Of a DNA stretch of 64,000 bases, positions 1 through 11,404 are shown piece after piece. Source of the DNA: Archivesica marissinica. Lineage: Eukaryota; Mollusca; Bivalvia; Venerida; Vesicomyidae. The position numbers and the translations under genes are program-made. Positions within the stretch are counted from its first letter, which is position 1. Every line of letters begins with the position of its first letter. The DNA is taken from contig CM026394.1 in NCBI GenBank assembly GCA_014843695.1, positions 43,191,787 to 43,255,786 of the forward strand, read 5' to 3'. A model generated the notes under the pieces. That model was not told the DNA's origin, did no database searches, and worked only from the letters and a program-made list of their open reading frames with translations.

Positions 1-870
1 ACAATCATTCCTACGGAAATAACAGCCAAATTCTAGAATCGGTTGCTGGAGTCGTCATCATCCTCATCTGCTCATAGAATGTCAGGATTTCCACTAAATG
101 TCTCTAGGATTGTTCATTATGCACCAACGATGCGTGTTTTTCTCATCAATGAGAGCTATACGGTTCATTCCAACGTTTATATTACTCATATCTCCACCAA
201 CATACAACTTCACTTTTACACGAAGCTGGATGAAAAGAACAATTGTGTAATGTAAATAACGTTGACAGATACACGAATATTTCCCAAGAGAATTTACTTT
301 CCTGATAAGCTACGATATTTTTATTGACTTTAACAGCATGCATGAATCTATTGGGATTTTATTTTATATTACATGACATTTTTATTTTTTATTTCTACTT
401 TATACTGCAGGCAATCAATTTCTGATCATGATTGGCAAGGTCCCTTTATAATTTTGGAAACATTCAATCCCAAGGTAAGCCACCCAGACAAAGTTGTTGC
501 GATATGGAATTTAGCACCTTGCCTAAGAGCACAATCACAACAGCTACAGCTGGGATGACTCCTGGCACCTCACGCGGACTCCGGGCCTCTCACGCGGTCT
601 CTGGGCTTCTCGCGCACTCTCCAAGCTTCTCACATGCACAGCGGGCCTCTCGCACCTTAATCGACTGCGCTACGAGTGCACTATCACGAATTCCAATCAG
701 TGATCAATAATTCAAAAGAAGAAGTTCCAATTATGATCTCGAGAAACTCAAACAAATAATATTTGTAGATATCTCTCTATGTGTGATCACATTTCATACA
801 GCTAAATATCCTTCAACAAACAGTAATCAAACTACAGAAGCAATTACTGGTGCCGGTATGCAAACAGGTC
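1..870. other. Intron or flank with a diverged SINE remnant
   Basis: I find no integrin exon here, although the next one (phase 0, expected SYFG motif) should lie downstream of 1769 on the minus strand. From about 505 to 710 the minus strand resembles the tRNA-headed SINE family seen at 40.75 kb (cgtgatagtgcactcgtagcg ... gattgtgctcttaggcaagg), with an expanded middle. The first 260 bases have no recognisable content. Confidence 0.5.
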
Positions 871-872
871 TT

Positions 873-1733
873 TACAAAAATAGACTCTGTACACACCCAT
901 ATACTCCGATATACAGACTGTACACACCCATATACCCAGATATACAGACTGTACACACCCATATACTCCGATATACAGACTGTACACACCCATATACCCA
1001 GATATACAGACTGTACACACCCATATACTCCGATATACAGACTGTACACACCCATATACTCCGATATACAGACTGTACACACCCATATACTCCGATATAC
1101 AGACTGTACACACCCATATACCCAGATATACAGACTGTACACACCCATATACCGTATACGACGTACCTTACGTACACCCATATACCCGAATACGCTGTAC
1201 ACCCCAATACCCGATATACAGACTGTACACACCCATATACTCCGATATACAGACTGTACACACCCATATACCCAGATATACAGACTGTACACACCCATAT
1301 ACCCAGATATACAGACTGTACACACCCATATACCCAGATATACAGACTGTACACACCCATATACCGATATACAGACTGTACACCCATATACCCAGATATA
1401 CAGACTGTACACACCCATATACCCAGATATACAGACTGTACACACCCATATACCCAGATATACAGACTGTACACATCCATATACCCAGATATACAGACTG
1501 TACACACCCATATACCCAGATATACAGACTGTACACACCCATATACCCAGATATACAGACTGTACACATCCATATACCCAGATATACAGACTGTACACAT
1601 CCATATACTCTGATATACAGACTGTACACACCCATATACCCAGATATACAGACTGTACACACCCATATACCCAGATATACAGACTGTACACACCCATATA
1701 CCCAGATATACAGACTTTGTACACATGCATATA
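873..1733. repeat. 31-bp minisatellite array (about 28 copies)
   Basis: The unit contains gtacacacccatatac and agatatacagact. The main variants are tatacccagata and tatactccgata. A degenerate patch sits at about 1150-1215. Units are not a multiple of 3 but lack stops, so several frames stay open on both strands. The array is in the intron just after the exon ending at 1769. Confidence 0.95.
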
Positions 1734-1768
1734 CTCATATCAACAGAATGAAATAATGTACATCTCAC

Positions 1769-1866
1769 CTGTTCACCCTTTATAGTTTCTATAATAGTGA
1801 GGTTCTGTGTATAGATAACGACCTTTCCCTGTAACTGTCGACCTCTAGGAACACCAACCACATAGT
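1769..1866 (-). CDS. Integrin alpha subunit, exon with DYVVGVPRG and NLT sequon
   Basis: The 98-nt exon lies between the acceptor tgttgtatttcag and the donor gtgaga. With the G from the previous exon it codes DYVVGVPRGRQLQGK, then VVIYTQNLTIIETIKGEQ, ending in phase 0. DxVVGVPRG is the FG-GAP strand of blade 4. KVVIY...GEQ is the following strand that leads, in the family, to a (M)xSYFGxSV segment; that exon is not in the window. NLT is a possible N-glycosylation site. A decayed duplicate of the first 60 or so bases lies directly upstream on the transcript (1891-1950). Confidence 0.93.
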
Positions 1867-1890
1867 CTGAAATACAACAAAACAAATACT

Positions 1891-1950
1891 GTTATGCATA
1901 GATAACGGCTTTCCGTGTAACTGTCGACCTCTAAGAACCCAAACCATAGT
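1891..1950 (-). pseudogene. Decayed tandem copy of the DYVVGVPRG exon
   Basis: On the minus strand this reads ACTATGGTTTGGGTTCTTAG and continues AGGTCGACAGTTACACGGAA. It matches the start of the exon at 1866 over about 60 bases, including the run tagaggtcgacagttaca. It has lost one base near the start and meets TAG in the exon frame. The acceptor is poor: purine-rich (gacggacagacaag) instead of a T-rich tract. It lies about 24 nt before the working exon, so it is a local tandem duplication that has died, and inclusion would break the frame. Confidence 0.8.
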
Positions 1951-2089
1951 CTTGTCTGTCCGTCCGTCCGTCTGAAACATATGTAACCACTCACCCATGT
2001 ACTGTTTTAATGTGATCATATATTTATTCATGCTCATGTTGGAAAGGGCTGTTGCTAATGTTTTCATAACTTGTACCCCCAATCCTTTT

Positions 2090-2700
2090 GCACTTTGAAA
2101 ATGTCATGTATATGTATTATGGAGATTATCAGGATTTATGTATGTTAGAAATGTGACAGTAATGCTAGTGTGATATGTAATTGTAAATTGTTATCCTCAT
2201 TGTGAAAAAGTTGCAATAAAATATTATTAAATAAAAAGTTTATGTTCATGTTTCTTTTCTCTCTTTGGAAATCAACACGGGTTCAATTTATTTCTATATA
2301 TATTTACCGTAACATGGCATATGTCAGCCGTTACATATTATACAAATATGAGTTGTACATATATACACAGTGTATTGATACAGTATATCATTCAATGTTC
2401 CATTACATGCCAGGTTTTACATTTATAATATAACATAATCCTCGAAGGAATTGGTGAATGTTATATTACCAGACTAAATCAGAAAGACATGATTAACCAG
2501 CAGTTATATATCCCAAAATATCCATATCTGTACCAAGTAGTATATCTTTACAGAGCACAGCAAGAGACATTAGTGAAGGATGTTCATGTACTTTAACCAT
2601 TTCCCTCATAGAAGCACATCTTGACGCCATTACCAATATGACATACATCGACAATGTAGTACCTAAACCAATGTTCATAATAAAGGCCAGAATCTCATGT
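2090..2700. other. Intron sequence, AT-rich
   Basis: This is AT-rich sequence between the decayed exon copy and the 119-bp repeat. I see no gene, splice-bordered exon or recognisable mobile element. Confidence 0.4.
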
Positions 2701-2705
2701 AGACA

Positions 2706-3176
2706 TAGTAATATCTATGGAGGTGGTATAGATATGGCGACTACCTATCCACTGCATGATAGCTAAATGGCTGTCGTTTGTATGGAGATATAATAGTATA
2801 TTAACCTAAATATATATGTAGTTCCAGTAATATCTATGGAGGTGGGATAGATATGGCGACTACTTATTCACTGCATGATAGCTAAATGGCTGTCGTTTGT
2901 ATGGAGATATAATAGTATATTAACCTAAATATATATGAAGTCCCAGTAATATCTATGGAGGTGGGATAGATATGGCGACTACTTATCCACTGCATGATAG
3001 CTAAATGGCTGTCGTTTGTATGGAGATATAATAGTATATTAACCTAAATCTCTATGTAGTCCCAGTAATATCTATGGAGGTTTGATAGATATGGCAACTA
3101 CTTATCCACTGCATGATAGCTAAATGGCTGTCATTTGTATGGAGATATAATAGTATATTAACCTAAATCTCTAAGG
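2706..3176. repeat. 119-bp tandem repeat, four copies
   Basis: There are four near-identical copies starting agtaatatctatggaggt and ending tatattaacctaaat. The unit is longer than any other tandem family in the window. It lies in an intron. Confidence 0.92.
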
Positions 3177-3498
3177 AAAGGGTTAATACACTTTCCTTGC
3201 TGTTATAGATACTTACTTTAATCCTTTCCTTCTATACTTCTAAAATATTTTGTCGGAAAAATAGCTTATTAGCTACTGTAAATGTAATCAGACATAAATA
3301 GCGTCTTGTTACCACGCTACTACGGTCTACGGTAAAGCGATTCACTGGCACATATCAGTAACTCACAAACTGACATATTTGCAGATATTTATTGATTGAC
3401 ATGCGTTTCTTATTAATCCTGAATATGATTTATCCAGTAGAGTTTTAATACAGTTTGGAGACTTTCAAGATTAGCTGCTAGAGCGTTTGATTTAGTAA

Positions 3499-3640
3499 AT
3501 GTCTGTCTGTCAGTCAGTGTGTCAGTCAGTGTGTCAGTCAGTGTGTCTGTCAGTGTGTCTGTCAGTCTGTCTGTCTGTCTGTCTGTGTCTGTCTGTCAGT
3601 GTGTCAGGTCTGTCTGTCAGTGTGTCTGTGTGCCTGGTCT
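3499..3640. repeat. GTCT/GTCAGT-rich simple repeat
   Basis: Alternating gtctgtct, gtcagtgtgt and gtcagtca motifs make up this short microsatellite-like tract. Confidence 0.85.
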
Positions 3641-3770
3641 GGTACGCCCTAAGCCTGTCCGCCCTAACACCCGCCAGCCCATTATTACTCAAGTGTTTCA
3701 GTAAAGAATCTAATCGAAGACATTTTTACACAATTTATAACCTTATTTTGACTAGAATAGTCTTTTGTTC

Positions 3771-4370
3771 ATTCGGTGTACATGGATTTGTCAGTGTACA
3801 TGGATTTGTCAGTGTACATGGATTTGTCAGTGTATATGGATTTGTCAGTGTACATGGATTTGTCAGTGTACATGGATTTGTCAGTGTATATGGATTTGTG
3901 ATTTGTCAGTGTATATGGATTTGTCAGTGTATATGGATTTGTCAGTGTACATGGATTTGTCAGTGTACATGGATTTGTCAGTGTACATGGATTTGTCAGT
4001 GTACATGGATTTGTCAGTGTACATGGATTTGTCAGTGTACATGGATTTGTCATTGTACATGGATTTGTCAGTGTACATGGATTTGTCGGTGTACATGGAT
4101 TTGTCGGTGTACATGGATTTGTCGGTGTACATGGATTTGTCAGTGTACATGGATTTGTCAGTGTATATGGATTTGTCAGTGTACATGGATTTGTCATTGT
4201 ACATGGATTTGTCAGTGTACATGGATTTGTCAGTGTACATGGATTTGTCAGTGTACATGGATTTGTCAGTGTACATGGATTTGTCAGTGTATATGGATTT
4301 GTCAGTGTACATGGATTTGTCATTGTACATGGATTTGTCAGTGTACATGGATTTGTCAGTGTACATGTCA
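3771..4370. repeat. 18-bp minisatellite array (about 33 copies)
   Basis: The unit is gtacatggatttgtcagt, with tatatgg, tcattg and tcggtg variants. Because 18 is a multiple of 3 it creates spurious reading frames on both strands. It lies about 180 bp from the exon at 4554. Confidence 0.95.
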
Positions 4371-4553
4371 TTATTATTGAGTAAATCATTAATAGAACAC
4401 TTTATGGAAATTGCTGGCATAAAAAAGCACAACACTTGCGTACACATCCATAATTTTCTGCCCACTCAAAATGTGTAGATCTACTAGACTTGGATCTAGA
4501 CTTTTTCTTTATAAAATTAACGAGACTTGACTCTTCCTGTCGTAACAACTCAC

Positions 4554-4598
4554 CTTCCCTGGTATCCCCATCAAAGTTGCCAACATCGCTGGAATATC
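4554..4598 (-). CDS. Integrin alpha subunit, 45-nt exon (GYSSDVGNFDGD)
   Basis: The 45-nt exon lies between the acceptor tgtttgtttcag and the donor gtgagt. Two bases finish the Gly from the previous exon. The peptide YSSDVGNFDGDTRE follows, and one base starts the next Asp. GYSxxVGxFxGD is the first half of an integrin FG-GAP repeat in blade 4, and it continues into DYVVGVP in the next exon. Very small exons at this point are plausible for this family. Phases 1 in and 1 out match both neighbours. It lies between the 18-bp array (3.8-4.4 kb) and a SINE (4.66 kb). Confidence 0.92.
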
Positions 4599-4661
4599 CT
4601 GAAACAAACAAAATTCACACTTTGCTGAAATATGCATACAATGTAATAATAGTGAGACTAT

Positions 4662-4863
4662 TAACAGTCTTTCAGATGGGACGTTAAACCGAGGTCTCGT
4701 GTCGGTGCTTTACACCGTGCAAGTAAAAGAACCAGAGGAGACTCTGGAATGAGTATCTGTCTGTATCATTGCACTATCCTCCAAAAATCTAAAATGACTA
4801 ATCTCTTCAGGAGGCGTCGCTCATATGGGCAACCGGTAGCGACGATAAATAAACGTAAAACAC
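4662..4863 (+). mobile_element. SINE, 'cagtctttcagatgggac' family, 5'-truncated
   Basis: The copy runs from cagtctttcagatgggac through tctcttcaggaggcgtcgct to the tail gataaataaacgtaaaac. Other copies are at 18.95, 33.1 (minus, with tRNA-like head), 58.4/59.1 and 61.9 kb. The tRNA-like head is missing here. The 28-bp array begins at its 3' end. Confidence 0.85.
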
Positions 4864-5845
4864 ACATAATAGTGAGAGACTGGGGCGAACACACGAATAG
4901 TGAGAGACTGGGGTGAGCACACAAATAGTGAGAGACTGGGGCGAACACACGAATAGTGAGAGACTGGGGTGAGCACACGAATAGTGAGAGACTGGGGCGA
5001 ACACACGAATAGTGAGAGACTGGGGTGAGCACACGAATAGTGAGAGACTGGGGTGAGCACACGAATAGTGAGAGACTGGGGTGAGCACACAAATAGTGAG
5101 AGACTGGGCGAACACACGAATAGTGAGAGACTGGGGTGAGCACACGAATAGTGAGAGACTGGGGTGAGCACACGAATAGTGAGAGACTGGGGTGAGTACA
5201 CAAATAGTGAGAGACTGGGGCGAGCACACGGATAGTGAGAGACTGGAGTGAGCACACGAATAGTGAGAGACTGGGGTGAGCACACGAATAGTGAGAGACT
5301 GGGGCGAGCACACAAATAGTGAGAGACTGGGGTGAGCACACAAATAGTGAGAGATATGGGTGAGCACACGAATAGTGAGAGACTGGGGTGAGCACACGAA
5401 TAGTGAGAGACTGGGGTGAGCACATAGTGAGAGACTGGGGTGAGCACACAAATAGTGAGAGACTGGGGTGAGCACACGAATAGTGAGAGACTGGGGTGAG
5501 CACACGAATAGTGAGAGACTGGGGTGAGCACACAAATAGTGAGAGACTGGGATGAGCACACAAATAGTGAGAGACTGGGGTGAGCACACAAATAGTGAGA
5601 GACTGGGGTGAGCACACAAATAGTGAGAGACTGGGATGAGCACACAAATAGTGAGAGACTGGGGTGAGCACACAAATAGTGAGAGACTGGGGTGAGCACA
5701 CAAATAGTGAGAGACTGGGGTGAGCACACAAATAGTGAGAGACTGGGGTGAGCACACAAATAGCGAGAGACTGGGGTGAGCACACGGATAGTGAGAGACT
5801 GGGGTGAGCACACAAATAGTGAGAGACTGGGGCGAGCACACATAA
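4862..5845. repeat. 28-bp minisatellite array (about 35 copies)
   Basis: The unit contains agtgagagactggggtgagc and acacaaat. Variants are g/c at ggggcgag and aat/gaat. The first unit runs directly out of the SINE tail (aaacacacataatagtgaga). Confidence 0.95.
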
Positions 5846-5849
5846 TAAC

Positions 5850-6008
5850 AGTTAACCCATTCAACACCAAGTAACTGACATGGACTGGTGCATGATATTT
5901 CGAGACCAATAATTGAATAAGAAAATTACATATCAAAATGGGTAATTTTGTCTAAAAATAGTAATATTACTGGCAAAGAGTGTAGATCCTGGTGAGACGG
6001 CTCGTCAG
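5850..6008 (-). mobile_element. TTAA MITE family A, truncated copy
   Basis: It starts ttaacccattcaacaccaag and is cut in the middle of the central palindrome (gagacggctcgtca), where a SINE fragment begins. Full copies are at 29.2, 29.6 and 31.7 kb. Confidence 0.8.
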
Positions 6009-6178
6009 TGAGTGGAAGCCATTACGATTGTGCCCCTAGGCAAGACATTTAAATTCCATGTTGCCTCTTCTCTCTCCCTCGTGGCGATGTATTCCATCAG
6101 GAACGAGGTCTCGAAAGCGATTAATATAAGTTGCAAGAATTTGTTTCGCAATCAAGCTATTATAAATTAGTATAAACT
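6008..6178 (+). mobile_element. SINE fragment, 'ggaagtcgtgatagcg' family (3' part)
   Basis: The copy contains attgtgcccctaggcaagac, the segment ttccatcaggaacgaggtct, and the tail gattaatataagttgcaaga. The head is mostly lost at the junction with the MITE. Confidence 0.8.
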
Positions 6179-6200
6179 AAATCAGCGAGGACCAACTTAC

Positions 6201-6290
6201 CCATGTACGAGTAATCATCTTTGGCGCGGCCTTCCTTGGTTGCATGGTAACGACCAGGTCCATCCTCAAAATTAAAGTTGAAAACCTGAC
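6201..6290 (-). CDS. Integrin alpha subunit, exon with FEDGP segment
   Basis: The 90-nt exon lies between the acceptor aatccttcag and the donor gtaagt. It completes a Gly codon (G+GT), codes QVFNFNFEDGPGRYH, continues ATKEGRAKDDYSYM and ends with one base of a Gly codon. In integrin alpha chains the matching region links blade 3 to blade 4 and ends D-D-S-Y-L-G-Y-S; here it reads DDYSYM-GYS across the splice. FNFEDGP recalls the laminin-binding group, whereas the upstream EYSPCRS recalls the RGD-binding group, so invertebrate-type features are mixed. The 39-bp minisatellite array lies in the intron just upstream on the transcript. Confidence 0.92.
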
Positions 6291-6491
6291 CTGAAGGATT
6301 CGGAAGAATAATTAATAATCATTATTTTCCATTCGCAATGATTTTCATGTAATACTATGTATTCCTGAACTGCTCATAAATTATTATAACCTTGATGAAA
6401 TTGCTTCATTAATATCGCAATTTGGATACTGCACAGTTGAAGATGTTGTAAGAATTTGTACATGCATTTCCTTTGATGCTGATTAAGTGTG

Positions 6492-9400
6492 ATACTATAA
6501 ACCACCATTGACATACAGATACATGAGATGTATTTATAAACCACCATTGACATACAGATACACGAGATGTATTTATAAACCACCATTGACATACAGATAA
6601 ATGAGATGTATTTATAAACCACCATTGACATACAGATACATGAGATGTATTTATAAACCACCATTGACAGACAGATACATGAGATGTATTTATAAACCAC
6701 CATTGACAGACAGATACATGAGATGTATTTATAAACCACCATTGACAGACAGATACATGAGATGTATTTATAAACCACCATTGACATACAGATACATGAG
6801 ATGTATTTATAAACCACCATTGACATACAGATACATGAGATGTATTTATAAACCACCATTGACATACAGATACACGAGATGTATTTATAAACCACCATTG
6901 ACATACAGATAAATGAGATGTATTTATAAACCACCATTGACGTACAGATACATGAGATGTATTTATAAACCACCATTGACATACAGATACACGAGATGTA
7001 TTTATAAACCACCATTGACATACAGATAAATGAGATGTATTTATAAACCACCATTGACGTACAGATACATGAGATGTATTTATAAACCACCATTGACATA
7101 CAGATAAATGAGATGTATTTATAAACCACCATTGACATACAGATACATGAGATGTATTTATAAACCACCATTGACATACAGGTAAACGAGATGTATTTAT
7201 AAACCACCATTGACATACAGGTAAACGAGATGTATTTATAAACCACCATTGACGTACAGATACATGAGATGTATTTATAAACCACCATTGACATACAGAT
7301 ACATGAGATGTATTTATAAACCACCATTGACATACAGATAAACGAGATGTATTTATAAACCACCATTGACATACAGATACATGAGATGTATTTATAAACC
7401 ACCATTGACATACAGATACATGAGATGTATTTATAAACCACCATTGACATACAGATAAATGAGATGTATTTATAAACCACCATTGATATACAGATACATG
7501 AGATGTATTTATAAACCACCATTGACATACAGATACATGAGATGTATTTATAAACCACCATTGACATACAGATACATGAGATGTATTTATAAACCACCAT
7601 TGACATACAGATACATGAGATGTATTTATAAACCACCATTGACATGCAGGTAAATGAGATGTATTTATAAACCACCATTGACATGCAGGTAAATGAGATG
7701 TATTTATAAACCACCATTGACATGCAGGTAAATGAGATGTATTTATAAACCACCATTGACATACAGATAAATGAGATGTATTTATAAACCACCATTGACA
7801 TACAGATAAATGAGATGTATTTATAAACCACCATTGATATACAGATAAATGAGATGTATTTATAAACCACCATTGACATACAGATAAATGAGATGTATTT
7901 ATAAACCACCATTGACATACAGATAAATGAGATGTATTTATAAACCACCATTGACATACAGATAAATGAGATGTATTTATAAACCACCATTGACATACAG
8001 ATAAATGAGATGTATTTATAAACCACCATTGACATACAGATACATGAGATGTATTTATAAACCACCATTGACATACAGATACATGAGATGTATTTATAAA
8101 CCACCATTGACATACAGATACATGAGATGTATTTATAAACCACCATTGACATACAGATAAATGAGATGTATTTATAAACCACCATTGACATACAGATACA
8201 TGAGATGTATTTATAAACCACCATTGACATACAGATACATGAGATGTATTTATAAACCACCATTGACATACAGATAAATGAGATGTATTTATAAACCACC
8301 ATTGACATACAGATACATGAGATGTATTTATAAACCACCATTGACATACAGATACATGAGATGTATTTATAAACCACCATTGACATACAGATACATGAGA
8401 TGTATTTATAAACCACCATTGACATACAGATACATGAGATGTATTTATAAACCACCATTGACATACAGATAAATGAGATGTATTTATAAACCACCATTGA
8501 CGTACAGATACATGAGATGTATTTATAAACCACCATTGACATACAGATACATGAGATGTATTTATAAACCACCATTGACATACAGATAAATGAGATGTAT
8601 TTATAAACCACCATTGACATACAGATACATGAGATGTATTTATAAACCACCATTGACATGCAGGTAAATGAGATGTATTTATAAACCACCATTGACATGC
8701 AGGTAAATGAGATGTATTTATAAACCACCATTGATATACAGATAAATGAGATGTATTTATAAACCACCATTGACATACAGATAAATGAGATGTATTTATA
8801 AGCCACCATTGACATACAGATACATGAGATGTATTTATAAGCCACCATTGACATACAGATACATGAGATGTATTTATAAACCACCATTGACATGCAGGTA
8901 AATGAGATGTATTTATAAACCACCATTGACATGCAGGTAAATGAGATGTATTTATAAACCACCATTGATATACAGATAAATGAGATGTATTTATAAACCA
9001 CCATTGACATACAGATAAATGAGATGTATTTATAAACCACCATTGACATACAGATAAATGAGATGTATTTATAAACCACCATTGATATACAGATAAATGA
9101 GATGTATTTATAAACCACCATTGATATACAGATAAATGAGATGTATTTATAAACCACCATTGACATACAGATAAATGAGATGTATTTATAAACCACCATT
9201 GACGTACAGATAAATGAGATGTATTTATAAACCACCATTGACATACAGATAAATGAGATGTATTTATAAACCACCATTGACATACAGATAAATGAGATGT
9301 ATTTATAAACCACCATTGATATACAGATAAATGAGATGTATTTATAAACCACCATTGACATACAGATAAATGAGATGTATTTATAAACCACCATTGACGT

Positions 9401-10310
9401 ACAGATACATGAGATGTATTTATAAACCACCATTGACGTACAGATAAATGAGATGTATTTATAAACCACCATTGACATACAGATAAATGAGATGTATTTA
9501 TAAACCACCATTGACATACAGATAAATGAGATGTATTTATAAACCACCATTGACATACAGATAAATGAGATGTATTTATAAACCACCATTGACATACAGA
9601 TACATGAGATGTATTTATAAACCACCATTGACATACAGATACATGAGATGTATTTATAAACCACCATTGACATACAGATACATGAGATGTATTTATAAAC
9701 CACCATTGACATACAGATACATGAGATGTATTTATAAACCACCATTGCATACAGATAATGAGATGTATTTATAAACCACCATTGACATACAGATAATGAG
9801 ATGTATTTATAAACCACCATTGCATACAGATAATGAGATGTATTTATAAACCACCATTGACATACAGATAATGAGATGTATTTATAAACCACCATTGACA
9901 TACAGATAAATGAGATGTATTTATAAACCACCATTGACATACAGATAAATGAGATGTATTTATAAACCACCATTGACATACAGATAAATGAGATGTATTT
10001 ATAAACCACCATTGACATACAGATAAATGAGATGTATTTATAAACCACCATTGACATACAGATAAATGAGATGTATTTATAAACCACCATTGACATACAG
10101 ATAAATGAGATGTATTTATAAACCACCATTGACATACAGATAAATGAGATGTATTTATAAACCACCATTGACATACAGATAAATGAGATGTATTTATAAA
10201 CCACCATTGACATACAGATAAATGAGATGTATTTATAAACCACCATTGACATACAGATAAATGAGATGTATTTATAATGATCAACAGATAAATGAGATGT
10301 ATTTATAATG
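6492..10310. repeat. 39-bp minisatellite array (about 97 copies)
   Basis: The unit contains gagatgtatttataaaccac and cattgacatacagata. Because 39 is 13 codons and the minus-strand frames lack stops, an apparent minus-strand reading frame of over 1300 codons spans the whole array with no breaks. It is a repeat, not a gene: it lies in the intron between the exons at 11351 and 6290. Variants (cacgag, gtacag, gatatacag, tgcaggta) occur in blocks, which points to local unequal exchange. The right-hand units (about 9745-9900) have single-base deletions. Confidence 0.97.
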
Positions 10311-10319
10311 ATCAACAAC

Positions 10320-11140
10320 TATTAATGTAAGTGTTTATTATTAAACAACTGTTGTATGTATACATGTATACATGTACCGTGGACTCATGGGTTTATGACC
10401 TTTTGTTCAATAAAATCTACCTATTCTGTGTAACATGAACACATAAACAATATAGAGGATATTTGTGTTTATTAGTGCCAGATAGGAATTTGCTTCATCG
10501 ATTGATCACTGAAAATAAATATTACGGTGATCACGAGATGAAATAAAATCCTATCTTACGCTAATAATCACAAATCTTTTTTCTTTTATGATTTGCAATG
10601 ACTTTGGATAATTAAATATTTGTTTTCAAATTTTATTCATTTTAAATGCCCTGTCTGGGAGCCTCATTGCACTACAGGACGTAATTTACAAGTTAGTTTC
10701 TGTTGTTGTCAAAATCAAAAACTACAGACAAAACAAATTCATTAGAATATATTAATAATTAACTGTTCACGATTGTCAGAAAATAAGTAAAATACAAAAG
10801 TACATCTAACCGCGGAGGAATACGAAAATCAAGCAGTGGCAGAGAAAATGCCATCTTTCACTGTTTCAAAGCGGTGTAAGATGGAACAACTCAATCATGG
10901 AAAGCATAAAAGAAAAGAGGAGACCACTATATGTCATAATTATATAATGTTGTTGCGTATTGCATTGGTTCAATATTATTTTTGGACTAACGTGAATGAA
11001 TTGATTGATATGTAATAAAATATTGTAATTTAAGTGAGCTTGCATAAGTATCATATGTAAAACTACTATATTCACGAAATATTATTTCCGTCATTTTTGT
11101 TTGTGATTATATGTATGTATATATCATTATACTGTTCATT
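10320..11140. other. Unique intron sequence
   Basis: This is AT-rich unique sequence with no splice-bordered exon that I can fit to the integrin frame and no recognisable element. Confidence 0.4.
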
Positions 11141-11178
11141 AGCCTAAGGCATGTATTTTGTCGAATTGCTAACTAAAC

Positions 11179-11198
11179 GTTGTTGTTGCTGCTGTTGC

Positions 11199-11280
<82 letters not shown>

Positions 11281-11287
11281 GGTGTTG
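11179..11287. repeat. (TTG)n microsatellite, about 35 units
   Basis: This is a pure trinucleotide run with minor impurities at the ends. On the transcribed strand of the integrin gene it is (CAA)n, starting about 64 nt after the donor of the 49-nt exon. Its polyCys/polyGln translations are meaningless. Confidence 0.97.
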
Positions 11288-11350
11288 TAAACGACAGCAT
11301 CTAAATTGCTGCTTTGGTATGGAGCTATTATTTGTTGACTGTAATATTAC

Positions 11351-11399
11351 CTTGCCAGTACCAACTGCCAACAGCGCCAATTAGTAGTTGTCTCCCTTG
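11351..11399 (-). CDS. Integrin alpha subunit, 49-nt exon (LLIGAVGSWYWQ)
   Basis: This short exon lies between the acceptor gtatgttacag and the donor gtaata. It codes QGRQLLIGAVGSWYWQ plus one base, entering phase 0 and leaving phase 1. The phases are exactly those required to join either alternative exon to the exon at 6290. In the family this piece reads like LLGGPGSYYWQG, the FG-GAP beta-strand and Trp-Gln-Gly turn of blade 3. The usual Pro of the GAP motif is Val here (GAVGS). The frame continues into GQVFNFNF. A (TTG)n tract starts about 64 nt into the following intron. Identification rests on motif, phase and position together. Confidence 0.88.
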
Positions 11400-11404
11400 C
11401 TGTA

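Noticed and set aside
412..473. Plus-strand exon-like interval between tactgcag and gtaagc
   Set aside because: One frame is open (about 20 residues, DHDWQGPFIILE) but it matches nothing I know, is on the strand opposite the integrin gene and has no neighbouring exon.
2493..2678. Minus-strand frame of 61 codons between two integrin exons
   Set aside because: Flanking exons join in phase without it. It shows no integrin similarity and no good splice borders.
6374..10318. Minus-strand frame of about 1314 codons with a 13-residue repeat (VVYKYIS...CMSM)
   Set aside because: It is the translation of a 39-bp minisatellite in an integrin intron. Unit length divisible by three keeps frames open, and variants do not favour synonymous changes. 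There is no conserved domain or start context.
11144..11384. PolyGln / polyCys small proteins
   Set aside because: They come from the (TTG)n microsatellite and overlap the integrin 49-nt exon in the wrong frame.
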